From Bicyclus anynana (lineage: Eukaryota; Arthropoda; Insecta; Lepidoptera; Nymphalidae): a DNA stretch of 64,000 nt. The stretch is taken from positions 13,850,250 to 13,914,249 of the forward strand of contig NC_069102.1 in the NCBI RefSeq assembly GCF_947172395.1. Reading direction: 5' to 3'. Positions 11,131-22,091 of this stretch are shown here, in pieces. Within the stretch, counting starts at the first letter, position 1. Each line of letters starts with the position of its first letter. The translations under genes were made by a program, and so were the position numbers. Below the pieces are notes generated by a model. That model was not told the DNA's origin. It was given only the letters and a program-made list of their open reading frames with translations, and searched no databases.

Positions 11131-11441
11131 TTTTTTTTATTCTTTTCAAGTTAGCCCTTGACTACAATCTCACCTAATGGTAAGTAATGATGCAAATACG
11201 GAAGCGGGATAACTTGTTAAGAATAGAATGAAAATCCACACTCGGTTGGTTTCTGACATCGTACTGGAACGCTAAATCGCTTGGCAATACGTCTTTGCCG
11301 GCAGTGTAGTAACTAGCCACCGAAGCCTCGCAGCCAGACATAGATTGATTAAGAAAACCTCAATCGGCCTAGCCGGGGATCGAACCCAAGACCTCCGTCT
11401 TGTAAATCCACTGCGCATACCACTGCGCCACGGAGGCCGTC
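11131..11441 (-). mobile_element. SINE A, near full length
   Basis: On the minus strand: a tRNA-like head GGCCTCCGTGGCGCAGTGG (A box), GGTTCGATCCCCGGC (B box), CCGCCAAGCGATTTAGC-type body, and a 3' end AAGGGCTAACTTG with a short A-rich tail. Confidence 0.85.
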
Positions 11442-12028
11442 AAATTATAATAAAATCAATTCAATTAGTAAATTAATTTCATAAAGTGTCTCTCAAACAA
11501 TCGTTTTAAGTAGTTAATCAGTTTGAACATAACCTAAAATTAAATTATTATTCTTAAAATCTAAACCGAATATTCCACTACGATTAACATTCCAACACAT
11601 CAACACGATATAAGCGATAACATCACAACAGTTAATAAAATTGGAAACATTTTATCGATATTCCAGATTGGATAGACTTTAGCTCGTAAAATATCGACTT
11701 ACAACGGTACTGACAGCGGCGCGACCAATCCATACACGTTTTACTAAATCCATCACTAGTAAAGTGTTGTAAACATATTCAAAACCTCGATTCGAAGAGG
11801 AGAAATGTTGTCGAAGTCGTGATGAATGAAAAAGCTCATGTGGCTACAGAAAACATATGACGTGGCTTCAGAATTTCATATCTGTTCAAGAACGCTGCAG
11901 AATATATTATATAGGTTTTAGAAGAGTAGTATAGAATAGGTTCTTAAATAGTTCATTATTGTTCTAGTAGATTGAAAAAAAAACCTTTTCACTACTCTTG
12001 CTCAAAAACACTGTCATATTACCACTCC
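11442..12028. other. Intergenic, nothing recognised
   Basis: AT-rich sequence without a supported ORF, repeat or RNA gene. Confidence 0.5.
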
Positions 12029-12950
12029 ACAGCAGGGCTAAACAAGCATTTTAGCCTCTAGGGGCTAAAGTAATTTTGTTTTTTTAATTCTTGTCTGTTA
12101 CGAGTACTAGCCAAGTACTAGCCTACTATAAAACGGAGGAGGTTTTATTCGAAAATAGAAACATTATAGGTAAGGCCCTGATTGTTACGAAAAATAAATA
12201 AAAAACTTTAAATTGGAATGAAATGCAGCGTTCTTGTCTGTGGAATGCGTTTATTTTTTTATTTAATTTTTATTGAGTTGCGAATAGAGCGAGATTTGAA
12301 GACGTGGGACATCCTTTACGGTACCTTTGCCTTTTTGTCATGTGAAATAAAATTAAAAAGCGAGAATTTAAAAAACAATTGGCGTGAATAATACACACTT
12401 GATTTTTTTCAGAAATTCATTGTAAATTTGTGACCGTTTCTTACATATTTTTCAACAATAATTGTTATTGTTGTCTTCATCTAGTGTGAATGGTGATCCT
12501 AATTTGGAGATGGATGAAATTTTCAATCTGTTACCATCAAAGTCGAGACGCAATTACTTAAATACTTACCTACGATACCTACGAATACCTACGAAAAATT
12601 TAATAAGTGGAGAATGGATTCACTTACGAAAGGAGTTTTTTAAACTATTATCATTATTCATCTTCACAGTAGTCGGAAATTATGTTGCCGGGTAAAAGCA
12701 TCTCCCTTAATATCCAAAATTGTAGACTTAGTACATTTAATTTTCAATTAAAATAAATCATTGAATATTGTACTAAACTATTTTATTTTCTCGCAATCGT
12801 AGTGAAAAGCAGAGTGTAACACGTGGGGCTAAACCCATTATAAACTCGGTTTCTATTTAGGCGGCCCTCGCCTTCGCCTAAAAATACCTCGTATATAATG
12901 GTCTTTTTAGCCCCTTGTATAACAATCTACTATTTCATATTTTTTTTGAG
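12029..12950 (+). mobile_element. Long copy of an unclassified DNA element, possibly Crypton-derived
   Basis: Its flanks (AAAGTAATTTTGTTTTTTT at the left; TTTTATTTTCTCGCAATCGT and TTTTTAGCCCCTTGTATAAC at the right) recur at 43928-44285 in a shorter copy lacking the middle. The middle holds a 77-codon open frame (12462-12695) with MDEIFNLLPSKSRRNYLNTY, which resembles the N-terminal core-binding region of Crypton-type tyrosine recombinases (LPxKSxxxY...Y). The catalytic domain is absent. GGGGCTAAA at the left and its complement at the right may be short inverted ends. Confidence 0.45.
12462..12695 (+). pseudogene. Possible recombinase N-terminal fragment
   Basis: A 77-codon frame inside the long element copy. 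Residues about 17-36 (MDEIFNLLPSKSRRNYLNTY) look like the start of a Crypton/phage-integrase core-binding domain; the rest does not continue it and no R-H-R-Y catalytic residues follow. It is best read as a degraded fragment. The family match is from memory and weak. Confidence 0.35.
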
Positions 12951-13370
12951 ACGTGATTACATGAAAATTTTTGTTTTTAAATGTTTTTGACAATACGAGC
13001 CAAAACGCCTCACGACCATGACGGTCTGTATTTCAACTGTTTCATGACGTCACTATAACAAATCCCTTACAAACGAATTTTTAAAAATACGTGATATTCA
13101 AATTAAGTTTTATAAAAAATCTTTAACTTTTATAAATTGACATCGATATATTTGGTCAACTACCATGACTATACCATATACCATATAACTATTGAGAGTA
13201 TATTCATAAAGACCCAAGACAGAGTACCGTGCAACTTAACTAGATTTTCAAGTTTATAAATGTAACATTTAAAAGTAAAACAGAAGACATCTACATATTT
13301 TTGTTTAAATATTCCTACTTGGTTACATAAGAAGAACTTTTTAGAATAATAATAATATAATAATAATAGG

Positions 13371-13434
13371 GTACAATTCAATGGATTTTCATTAAAGTAC
13401 TATTAAATGAAAATTCATTGGATTTTACCCTCGA
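13371..13434. repeat. Short inverted repeat
   Basis: CAATGGATTTTCATT is mirrored by AATGAAAATTCATTG around AAAGTACTATTA. It may be a decayed foldback element. Confidence 0.5.
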
Positions 13435-13762
13435 GTCTTTTGCTGTAGAGCTCAAAACGAGTTAGCTTAATTTTAACGAACTCAGCTTTAGAAAGACCCA
13501 AAGCAACGCGACTCAAAAGTCAATAACTGAAAAAACTTCAAAAAAAAAAGCTCGACTGAAAAACAACCTTGAATCTTCAAATAGAACGAAGTCTCTTCAA
13601 AATATATCGACACTCCCAACACTATCAATAAATAACGATTATAATTTTATTATGTTAGGTCGATTAGACAACAGTTTTTTTTTTCAATTAATGAACTATT
13701 TATTTTATTGTTATATATTTTATCACCACCTCCCGGATTTGAAGGCTCCGCTTTATTAAAGA

Positions 13763-13962
13763 CTAGCTGAATCTGCGTGGTTTCACCCGCGTGGTTCCCG
13801 TTCCTGTAGGAATATGTGGATAATATATAGCCTATAGCCTTCCTCGATAAGTGGGCTATCTAACACTGAAAAAAAATTTCAAATCGGACCAGTAGTTCCT
13901 GAGATTAGCGCGTTCAATCAAACAAACAAACAAACTCTTCAGCTTTACATTATTAGTATAGA
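13763..13962 (-). mobile_element. Helitron type A
   Basis: On the minus strand it runs from TCTATACTAATAATGTAAAG to CAGCTAG, with the body CGCGCTAATCTCAGGAACTA and the 3' CG-rich hairpin segment. Inserted between A and T. Confidence 0.85.
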
Positions 13963-14397
13963 TTGTTAACGAAAGAAAGATTATTTTGAATTACAGTTAA
14001 GTAGAGGATACAATTTAAGTTCAAAATTCATTAATTTCAAGTAGGCTTAGGTTACAAACGTCATTTTACTATTTGTAAAGATTCTACCACCGGTTCGGAA
14101 GGCAGGTTCTGCTGAGAAGAACCGGCAAGAAAATCACTTCAACACAGTAGAATAACGGAGGTTTCTAACACTATCATCAAACATGATTTCTAAAACAGCC
14201 ATCATTATAACCTATTCCTCACAGAGTAAACCCGTCGTACAGAATATCAAATTAAATTTCATCGAAGAAGCGACATCGACGCGTCACCGCATTATAAATC
14301 GTCTGCTGGATACAACTCGCAATGGACTAACCTGCGATAGTCAGATCTTCTTCAATTTAAGAAGACTGAAAATTTGACAGCCTAAATCTAAAAAAGA

Positions 14398-14912
14398 CGT
14401 GATAGCCCAGTGGATGTGACCTCTGAACTCGATTCGGAGGGCGTAGGTTCAGATTCAGTTGCGGGTATGCACTTCCAACTTTTCAGTTATGTGGGTTTTA
14501 CGAAATTAAATATCATGTGTATAAAATGTTGAAGGAAAACTTGTGATGGCCTCCGTGGCGCAGTGGTATGCGCGGTGGATTTACAAAACGGAGGTCCTGG
14601 GTGCGATCCCCGGCTGGGCAGATTGAGATTTTCTTAATTGGTCCAGGTCTGGCTGGTGGGAGGCTTCGGCCGTGGCTAGTTACCGGCAAAGACGTACCGC
14701 CAAGCGATTAAGCGTTACGGTACGATGCCGTGTAGAAACCGAAAGGGGTGTGGATTTTCATCCTCCTCCTAACAAGTTATCCCATTTCCATCTTAGCCTT
14801 CGCATTGCATTGAGCCAGCGTGGTGAACTACAAACTAACCCCTCTCATTCTGCGAGGAGACTCGTGCTCAACAGCGAGCCTAATATGAGTTGTGATGATG
14901 ATGCAAAATGAT
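14398..14912 (+). mobile_element. SINE B interrupted by SINE A (chimera)
   Basis: The SINE B head and left body (14398-14546) break off after GAAGGAAAACTTGTGA. SINE A follows (14547-14798), and SINE B resumes near TTCGCATTGCATTGAGCCAG (14799) through to its GATGATG tail. About 70 bases of SINE B and the 3' tail of SINE A are missing, so it is not a clean insertion. Confidence 0.75.
14547..14798 (+). mobile_element. SINE A, 3'-truncated
   Basis: GGCCTCCGTGGCGCAGTGG, GCGATCCCCGGCTGGGC, ACGTACCGCCAAGCGATTA and TTCATCCTCCTCCTAACAAG match the family. It stops at ATCTTAG before the usual tail. Confidence 0.8.
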
Positions 14913-14999
14913 GATGAAACTAATATTATTTAAATAAATTTTGATATGAGTCAACTATCATAGGCTATATGTTAGGAGCACGGGCTGACAAAGTTTTAT

Positions 15000-15135
15000 C
15001 ATCATCATCATTATGGACGTCGACTGCTGGACATAGGCATCTTGTATAGACTTCCAATCACCACGGTCTCGAGCCGCCACCATCCAGAGGCTCCCTGCAA
15101 CCCGCTTAATGTTCTCGGACCAAGTTGGAAGACAA
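15000..15135 (-). mobile_element. LINE 3' fragment
   Basis: On the minus strand: GCAGGGAGCCTCTGGATGGT, GGCTCGAGACCGTGGTGATT and GCCTATGTCCAGCAGTCGAC, matching the tail of the element at 60536-60841. Confidence 0.6.
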
Positions 15136-15372
15136 AGTTTCAGCCGTCATAAAATGGGGTTTGTCTAGCGACCGCAGGCTGAGTTCTATAATTGACGTTG
15201 AGTCCCCGAGTCGAACAGTCCACTCGTCTAACGGACCTGAGTCCCTCACGAGAAGGACTGATTGGACACCTCGTTACTGGACCCGCTTGCTTTACTACCC
15301 ATTGTTTCATTCCAATTAAATGTACTATCATAATTACATAATTATTTGTTGACATTTTGTTTTATGTTACAA

Positions 15373-15433
15373 CTAGCGGACGCCCGCGACTTCGTCCGCG
15401 TGGAATTCATTTGTTCACAAATTCCTCGGGAAC
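15373..15433 (-). mobile_element. Helitron type B terminus at the gap edge
   Basis: CTAGCGGACGCCCGCGACTT (complement of the Helitron 3' end) continues to CCTCGGGAAC, then runs into N. The remainder lies in the gap. Confidence 0.7.
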
Positions 15434-15633
15434 NNNNNNNNNNNNNNNNNNNNNNNNNNNNNNNNNNNNNNNNNNNNNNNNNNNNNNNNNNNNNNNNNNN
15501 NNNNNNNNNNNNNNNNNNNNNNNNNNNNNNNNNNNNNNNNNNNNNNNNNNNNNNNNNNNNNNNNNNNNNNNNNNNNNNNNNNNNNNNNNNNNNNNNNNNN
15601 NNNNNNNNNNNNNNNNNNNNNNNNNNNNNNNNN
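15434..15633. other. Assembly gap (200 N)
   Basis: Exactly 200 undetermined bases, a conventional placeholder length. The left edge is inside a high-copy Helitron, so the true size is unknown. Confidence 0.95.
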
Positions 15634-16114
15634 AGACATTCTTAATGAATGCTCAAATCGATATGAATCCTACAATGTAACATGTTAATGCTCAATCATA
15701 ATGACTATATTCGAGGCCCCCCCTCGAGGCCCGTCGAGGCCCCCCGCGAGCCCCGGGCCTCGTCGGACAAACAAACATCATAATAACCCGCTGTCGATTT
15801 ACTTTTCGCACCTTACCCGGCGTCCTGCGGTTCACTGACTCTGATAGTGATTGTATTAACAATGTTATTAACAAGTCAATTCCGTGGGTCGACTGGTTTC
15901 GTACACGTGTCAGAAAAAGGGAGACTTGAAGTTATAGTTATTAAATATAATGCTTTCAGTTGTAAACAACCTATTTTAACGGTTCTCTAACAGGTGAAGT
16001 CTCCCTCCTTGAGAAGAGATATGTGTAATCTACTGTGGTGTAGCTTTCTTTAAGAAAAAATATGATTGTACCGAAAAAAAGTAAACAGTAAACCATGGTT
16101 GGACATTATAATAA

Positions 16115-16372
16115 ACTAGTGGACGTATGCGACTTCGTCCGCGTGAAATTTAGTTGTTCCCAAATCCCTCGGGAACCATGCAAAGTAGCCATGCAAAGTA
16201 GCCTATGTGTTAATCCAAAGTAAAATCTATTTCCGAACCAAATCAGTTCAGTTGCGGCGTTAGAGTATTTTAACGCCGCAACTACTGAACTGATTGGTTG
16301 AAATTTGGAATGGAACATCCAAATTCCAAACAAACAGCCATACAAACTTTTACGTTCATTATATTAGTAGGA
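16115..16372 (-). mobile_element. Helitron type B with internal foldback
   Basis: CTAG at 16115 and the complement of TCCTACTAATAT at the right bound it. Inside, 16241-16295 is an inverted repeat (AATCAGTTCAGTTGCGGCGT against ACGCCGCAACTACTGAACTG), so two half-elements lie head to head. Confidence 0.75.
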
Positions 16373-16566
16373 TTGACGAAATCCATTAAAAGCGAAGTAG
16401 CGGCTAAAAACTAGTATTAAATGATAAAAGATGCGATTATAAAAAAAATAATCTGACTAAACCCCGGCGCGGTCGAGTCTGACGCAAGCTCACAAATATT
16501 CTAATGATCGAGCCACACTGATACCTTCACGCGTATTAATTCGCCTCGCTAGCTCTCGTACTACCA

Positions 16567-17115
16567 CAGGGCCGGATTTACCAGCAGGCTAAGAAGGCAT
16601 GAGCATGAGCAGTTTTTAGAAGTCGACAAATTTGGCCCAAGAAGTTTTGTCATACAGATATTAAGAAAAAGAGTCTTGAAAATTTTACGTTATTGTAATA
16701 ATATTCAAAAAAGACAAAGTTTCGTTGGGGTAATCTCTGGATCTACTGAACCGATTTTGAAAATTCCTTTTCTAATAGAAAGCCACGTTATTTGCAAGTG
16801 TCAGAGGCTATATGTTATACCCTTATTCCGGCGGGAACGTGAACTACGCGGGCGGACGGGCGTTCGCTATTTTTATTGTAGTCCTAATGTACGTACTGTA
16901 CCTACGTACGTTAAAATATTAAAAATTGTTGCTTTACACACATAAACGATTTTATGTACTTAATTTAAAATATGATTGTGAACTAGGCTATCGAATTTTA
17001 TAACCCCTAATGCGGAAAAAGACCAGGAACGAGAAGCCTACCGAATTTCAGATGTAAGTCAGGGGCAGTAAAATATGAAAAGCTCTTGAAATTTAAATTT
17101 GTAAATCCGCCACTG
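16567..17115. mobile_element. hAT-like MITE with Helitron-like insert
   Basis: The ends CAGGGCCGGATTTACC and the complement of CAGTGGCGGATTTAC form 15-base inverted repeats of the hAT CAG...CTG type. The flanking octamers (TACTACCA, TATGGCAG) do not match, so no target duplication is visible. 16690-16875 inside resembles a Helitron body (TACTGAACCGATTTTGAAAA; GGCGGGAACGTGAACTACGC). Confidence 0.65.
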
Positions 17116-17549
17116 TATGGCAGGAATGAAGTATACCGTCTCTAGCTTCTATTTAGGAATGTTCAACGAATATAGAACTCCCGCGACTTCGGCCGCATAA
17201 AATACGTATTTTATTGAATTTTCTTACAATTTCAGACTGTTTCAAACGCAACTTAGGTATTCTACCTGCTCACAATATGTGTGAAAACTATTCTTTAATT
17301 TTTGCATGGTTCTTGGAATAAACAAAAAAACGCACAAAAGACGAAAAAATTGCTAGTTTAGAGGTTTTTTAATGTGCAGATTTAGCTGTGTTATGGTCTT
17401 ATGGAATTTTATTATGGACTTTCAGATTCCCCGCAATGTAACCCACATATTGTAGTTCTCGCACCCGGATCTTTGTTACTCGGTGAAGATGTAGCTTTCT
17501 AATGGTGAAAGAATTATTAAATTTGGTCAATAAAACTTTATTATTAACA

Positions 17550-17840
17550 TATTCGTATTTCGTAGCGGACACAACAAAACACTAGTAATTAACAGTGGCG
17601 CGTTGCTCACACGCCTTTTTTATATCAGAAAATAATGGTTTCTAGACGACACACGTTTTAAATATCCCCATCAAATCGGCCATAAACGTCATCAAGCCGA
17701 CTAATGGGTATAATTGCAGTACGGACCACATCCAAGCGACCATAGAGCTACGAGTTCGGCCCAATAACATTCGTCACACTCCAAATGCGAGAAGATTGCC
17801 GGCAATTATCATTCCGCCGCCTCTATTCGCCTCCCTGATA
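17550..17840. promoter_or_regulatory. Putative cis-regulatory segment
   Basis: A GC-richer, apparently unique stretch with GGCCATAAACGTCATC, GACTAATGGGTATAATTGCA and GGCAATTATCATTCC, words like homeodomain and CRE sites. No ORF or repeat match is seen. The call rests on composition and motif density only. Confidence 0.3.
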
Positions 17841-18060
17841 GATCATACAAAAAAACACTCAATTCGTTAACTCCTATTTTGTATATAAACCCAATTTATT
17901 TTACTGCTTCTATACTCGTAACATGCAGTAAACTTTATGAATTTACTACAACCAGTTACTGTATTGTGTGGAATATTAATACTCAACCCGGATTTGGGAT
18001 TCGGTTATGTTTCCTTTGTCCTCGCAGAGCTAGTTGAGCTTTCAGCCCTATTATTATCAA

Positions 18061-18244
18061 CTAGCTGGCGCTGCGCGATTTCACGCGCGTTTCCCGTAAG
18101 AATACGAGGATAAAATATAGCCTATAACCTTCCTCGATAAATGGGCTATCTAACACTGAAAATTTTTTTTAAATCGGACTAGTAGTTCCTGAGATTAGCG
18201 CGTTCAATCAAACGAACTCTTCAGCATTATAATATTAGTATAGA
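18061..18244 (-). mobile_element. Helitron type A (left of an adjacent pair)
   Basis: CTAG at the left and the complement of TCTATACTAATATTATAATG at the right, with the type A body. Nine bases separate it from the next Helitron. Confidence 0.85.
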
Positions 18245-18253
18245 TTATAGCTG

Positions 18254-18490
18254 ACTAGCAGACGCCCGTAACTTCGTCCGCGTGAAATTTAGTTTTTCAC
18301 AAATCCCTCGGGAACCATGAATTTTTTCCGGGATGAAAAGTAGGCTATGTGTTAATCCAGAGTAAATTCCATTTCAAATTTCAGCCAAATCCGTACAACA
18401 GTTGTGGCGTTAAAGAGTAACAAACATACAAACAAACATCCATACAAACAAACATCCATACAAACTTTTGCGTTTATAATATTAGTAGGA
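18254..18490 (-). mobile_element. Helitron type B (right of an adjacent pair)
   Basis: CTAGCAGACGCCCGTAACTT at the left and the complement of TCCTACTAATATTATAAACG at the right. It carries an ACAAACATCCATACAAA duplication near its 5' end. Confidence 0.85.
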
Positions 18491-18516
18491 TAGGATAGGA
18501 TGGAGGTTGTTAAAGA

Positions 18517-18615
18517 ACAACATAATCACCCTAATCCCACCAACCCGTATCAGAGCGACAAGGTGGGTCTAAGCTTCATATCCCCTCTCCTGTAAACAGG
18601 GAAGACTGGACCTAT
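18517..18615 (+). repeat. Dispersed repeat D
   Basis: AAGGTGGGTCTAAGCTTCAT, ATCCCCTCTCCTGTAAACAG and GGACCTATAGTGGGCGGTTA recur in diverged form at 24547, 59385 and 63163. It is probably a SINE or LINE tail; not classified. Confidence 0.55.
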
Positions 18616-19021
18616 AGTGGGCGGTTAAACATGCTGATAAGGATGATGGTTACAATAGAAAATTAGCAACCGAAAACTTCGCGCGAAAAACATTGAAAGA
18701 CAAAATCAATTTTGACTACTATTAAGTTTACTTTATGGACGGTAGAATAAGTATAAATGATCATCAAAAGTAATCAAAAACCTACCAATCCAAAAAATAA
18801 TTTCATTTCACCAGTAACGCTTTTTCGTAATGATGTTTATTACCTCAACAGTGCAAGTTTCGAATTCGCTTCTATCTCTCTCAGTATATACAGTCTATAA
18901 ATATATAGTATCGTGTTGGAAAGCGAGAGATAAAGACATAATATATAGACTCATGATAGAGACACACTGTCAAGTTGTACAAACATCGCTACAGTATATA
19001 GTGCTACAGATCTCAATTCTG

Positions 19022-19316
19022 ACGGCCTCCGTGGCGCAGTGGTATGCTCGGTGGATTTACATGCCGGAGGTCCTGGGTTCGATTCCCGGCTGGGCCGATT
19101 GAGCTTTTCTTAATTGGTCCGGGTCTGGCTGCTAGCGGCAAAGACTTACCGCCAAGCGATTTAGCGTTCCGGTACGATGTCGTGTAGAAACCGAAAGGGG
19201 TGTGGACTTTCATCCTCCTCCTAACAAGTTAGCCCGTTTCCATCTTAGACTGCATCATCACTTACCATTAGGTGAGATTGTAGTCAAGGACTAACTTGTA
19301 AAGAATGAAAAAAAAT
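19022..19316 (+). mobile_element. SINE A, full length
   Basis: The best reference copy here: GGCCTCCGTGGCGCAGTGG, GGTTCGATTCCCGGCTGGGC, TTAGCGTTCCGGTACGATGT, TTACCATTAGGTGAGATTGT, AGTCAAGGACTAACTTG and a GAATGAAAAAAAATAAA tail. The flanks AGATCTCAATTC and AGATTTCAATAC may be an imperfect target duplication. Confidence 0.9.
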
Positions 19317-19621
19317 AAAGATTTCAATACAATATGTTCTGTGTGGAAGTACATAAGTATGACATAAGCGGAAGCATTCATTTACCTCATTTGTTTGTCC
19401 TACTGATGCCCTGATTGCTAAGCACTGTGCCAGACATTGGTCAGTTGACACGGGAATTGAACCTGTTATACAATAAGCTCCTACCTATAATACCAATATT
19501 AAATTTTACGAACTACTTTGCGAACAAATACATTCTGCCAGAGTCCTTCTAAAAGAATAGAAGAAACATAACGACTTTTTGGGGCGTCATAAGACTCAGA
19601 TCTTTGTTTATTTTTCTAACA

Positions 19622-19735
19622 TTAATTAGAAGCGGGCTAACTTTTTAGGAGGAGTATGAAAATCCACACCTCTTTCGATTTCTACACGACATAACCTTTT
19701 TGCCGGTTTGCCGGTTTTAGAGAGACGTGAGAACA
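19622..19735 (-). mobile_element. SINE A fragment
   Basis: GAAGCGGGCTAAC, GGAGGAGTATGAAAATCCAC and TTTCGATTTCTACACGACAT match the middle of SINE A on the minus strand. Confidence 0.6.
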
Positions 19736-21350
19736 ATCCTAAAATCCCCATAGACCTGGTTATCAGCGATTAATAAGAACAAACTTTATATAAAGAGAAA
19801 CTCTAGCTTGTATCTAATAGCATCTCAGTTTTATAGCCATATGAATTGCTATGTGTGCGTTTTAAACATGCCAACCAAGATGTTTATCGTATTTTTAGGC
19901 AAATAACTACATCACAATAAAAATTTAAACTCTCACAATGTTAAAGAAGTTTTATTCCATAAGCACGACCGACCATCAAAGCCTTTACGCCTTAATTCAC
20001 TCACAGATAACAGAGTTTCCCACGAAACTGTTGTTAAGCTATAGACAAAACAAAAACTTGTTTAAATAACTCTACCTCGCCCTTGCTTAACGTAAAACGC
20101 CATTAAAACTCGCCTTTTGATTTCTCTTTTTATCATTTTTCAATAATTACGAACAATAACTATACTGCTGCACATTCTACGAGTAAAGAAAATGTGGTCA
20201 ACAATCTACATCATGTACCGATATATCTGAATAGATGAAGTTTTGGTTCTTGATAACTTATAGAAAAATTAAAAAAAAAGTAGCTACGGTTCATTACTAC
20301 CTACTTCCTCCCAAAACTAGCACGTTATTTTCCATATGAATACCTATGGTTAGAAGTTAGAACATGGGATTTTATACAATGAAGCTACTAGTAAATACAT
20401 CAAGCCTCATGCTACCAGTCGTGAGATGCTCCTAACCAGTGTTCCCTGCAAGCCTTACTACAAACTCCGTAAAAATAAGCTTATTGCAGGATTGTTTCAC
20501 ATAGAAACTACTTGGTAACTATAAGGTAGTAAGGGCTGGCAAAACTCCGTAGTATTTAGTACTGACCACAATCGAAAGGACCCCCAGTACACTAGGGCAT
20601 AGTGACGATTGTTCTAGGGTCTCACCCAATGTATTTTAATTACCTGCAAGACGACCAGTATTTTTTAGTTTTAGGTTCTTTCTAGTTAATGGTAACTGGC
20701 GTACCATTAACTAGAAAGAACTAAAAAAAAATAATTAATCCATAGCCATAGACACTATTTCTAGAAGTTATATTATAGTTGATTTCAAAAATACAAGTCT
20801 TCATTTCTTTTTAATCCCTAGTGTAACGCCAACCAGGTCGGTAGGTGCTCGTATCTCGGCGTCGGCATGATAATTAACTATTATTTGCAGAATCTAGATC
20901 CGTAAAAGCACTAAGCTATTTTTACAACCTCGCCTCACACCATCATTTGAGGTCATAATTCCTTGAGTTTCTTGCTATTTTTGTTTGAAATCTCTATTAA
21001 AGAAGAAATCATTTCATCCAACTATAAATTGTACACTTAGGTTTTTCAAATTGCAAGATAACTGTAAATAAGTTCTAATTAAAATATCATTAATGTGAAA
21101 CTACCAGAAGCAATGACATTTTATAATACATCACCAGAAGACATATCAACTCTTTACTTTAACCGTAATAGTTCTTCTTCTTAGTTAGTTTAAATGAAAA
21201 AGCGAACTCACGTGTACCATCGTGCTTCCTTGGATGTCTACAGAAAGGAGCACAACTTTCGTTTCCAAAGGAAAAAATGGTTAGACGACATTTGAGAGTG
21301 CACCAGACTCTACCCACAACTGAAACGCGTTGTGGAGGATGGAGGATAAA
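19736..21350. other. Intergenic, mostly featureless
   Basis: AT-rich sequence. The only structure I see is a hairpin at 20675-20721. Confidence 0.5.
20675..20721. repeat. 20-bp perfect inverted repeat (hairpin)
   Basis: GTTCTTTCTAGTTAATGGTA is exactly complementary to TACCATTAACTAGAAAGAAC, with loop ACTGGCG. Flanking TTTTTTAG and CTAAAAAAAA extend the pairing imperfectly. Confidence 0.85.
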
Positions 21351-21353
21351 GGA

Positions 21354-21722
21354 GGAGAATATTATAAGTTTGGATGTTTGTTACTCTATCACGCCACACT
21401 GAAGCGATTTGGCTGAAATTTGGAATGGAAATAGATTTTACTCTGGATTAAAATCTATTTCCATACACATAGGCTACTTGTTATTCCGAAAAAAAACATG
21501 GTTTCCCGAGATTTGTGAAAACTGATGATTTTGATGACATGATTGTTTGTTACTCTTACACGCCTCGACCACTGAGCCGAATAAGCTGAAATTTGGTATT
21601 GAGATATATTATAGCATGGATTATCACAAAGGCCACTTTTTATCCCGGAAAAATCCATGATTTCCGGGGGATTTGTGAAAAACTAAATTTCACGCGGACG
21701 AAGTTGCGGGCTAGTCCGCTAG
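21354..21722 (+). mobile_element. Helitron type B, double-unit copy
   Basis: AGCGATTTGGCTGAAATTTG and related words occur twice, with two TTATCCCGGAAAAA/TTATTCCGAAAAAA segments; it ends CGGGCTAGTCCGCTAG. Like 10162-10543 it appears to be a dimer. Confidence 0.75.
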
Positions 21723-22091
21723 TAGTTCCATAGAATAAAAAATTAAGAAAATTGCAGAGAATGTATTTCGCACGTATAATAATTAACAGTAAGCTGTTTT
21801 AGGGTAGGTATCCTTTTAGTACATGTAGTATCCTTTTAGTAGTATTACGCAGTTCTATCAATCTGTCAACATTTCGATTGAAGGCGAGAGTTCACGTCTT
21901 TACGCATGAAATCAAATGAAGGAATGCAATTAACCGCTTCCGTGTGAAATACTACAGCGTAGAGCGCGCCATAGACAATAGGTGAGTTTTTGTGATGTAA
22001 TGATGCAAACATACCAACGCTCATAGACATTGTAGATGTGTAGTGTTCACATGATAGACTGATACTTGTACGTATTTACAGCGAAAATACC

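Noticed and set aside
15346..15680. Frames of 99 and 107 codons across the N run
   Set aside because: Open only because unknown bases cannot be translated into stops.
19021..19100. tRNA gene candidate (GGCGCAGTGGTATG and GGTTCGATTCC boxes)
   Set aside because: The A and B boxes are SINE A promoter remnants; the ends do not form a seven-pair acceptor stem, and the same head recurs in many SINE copies.
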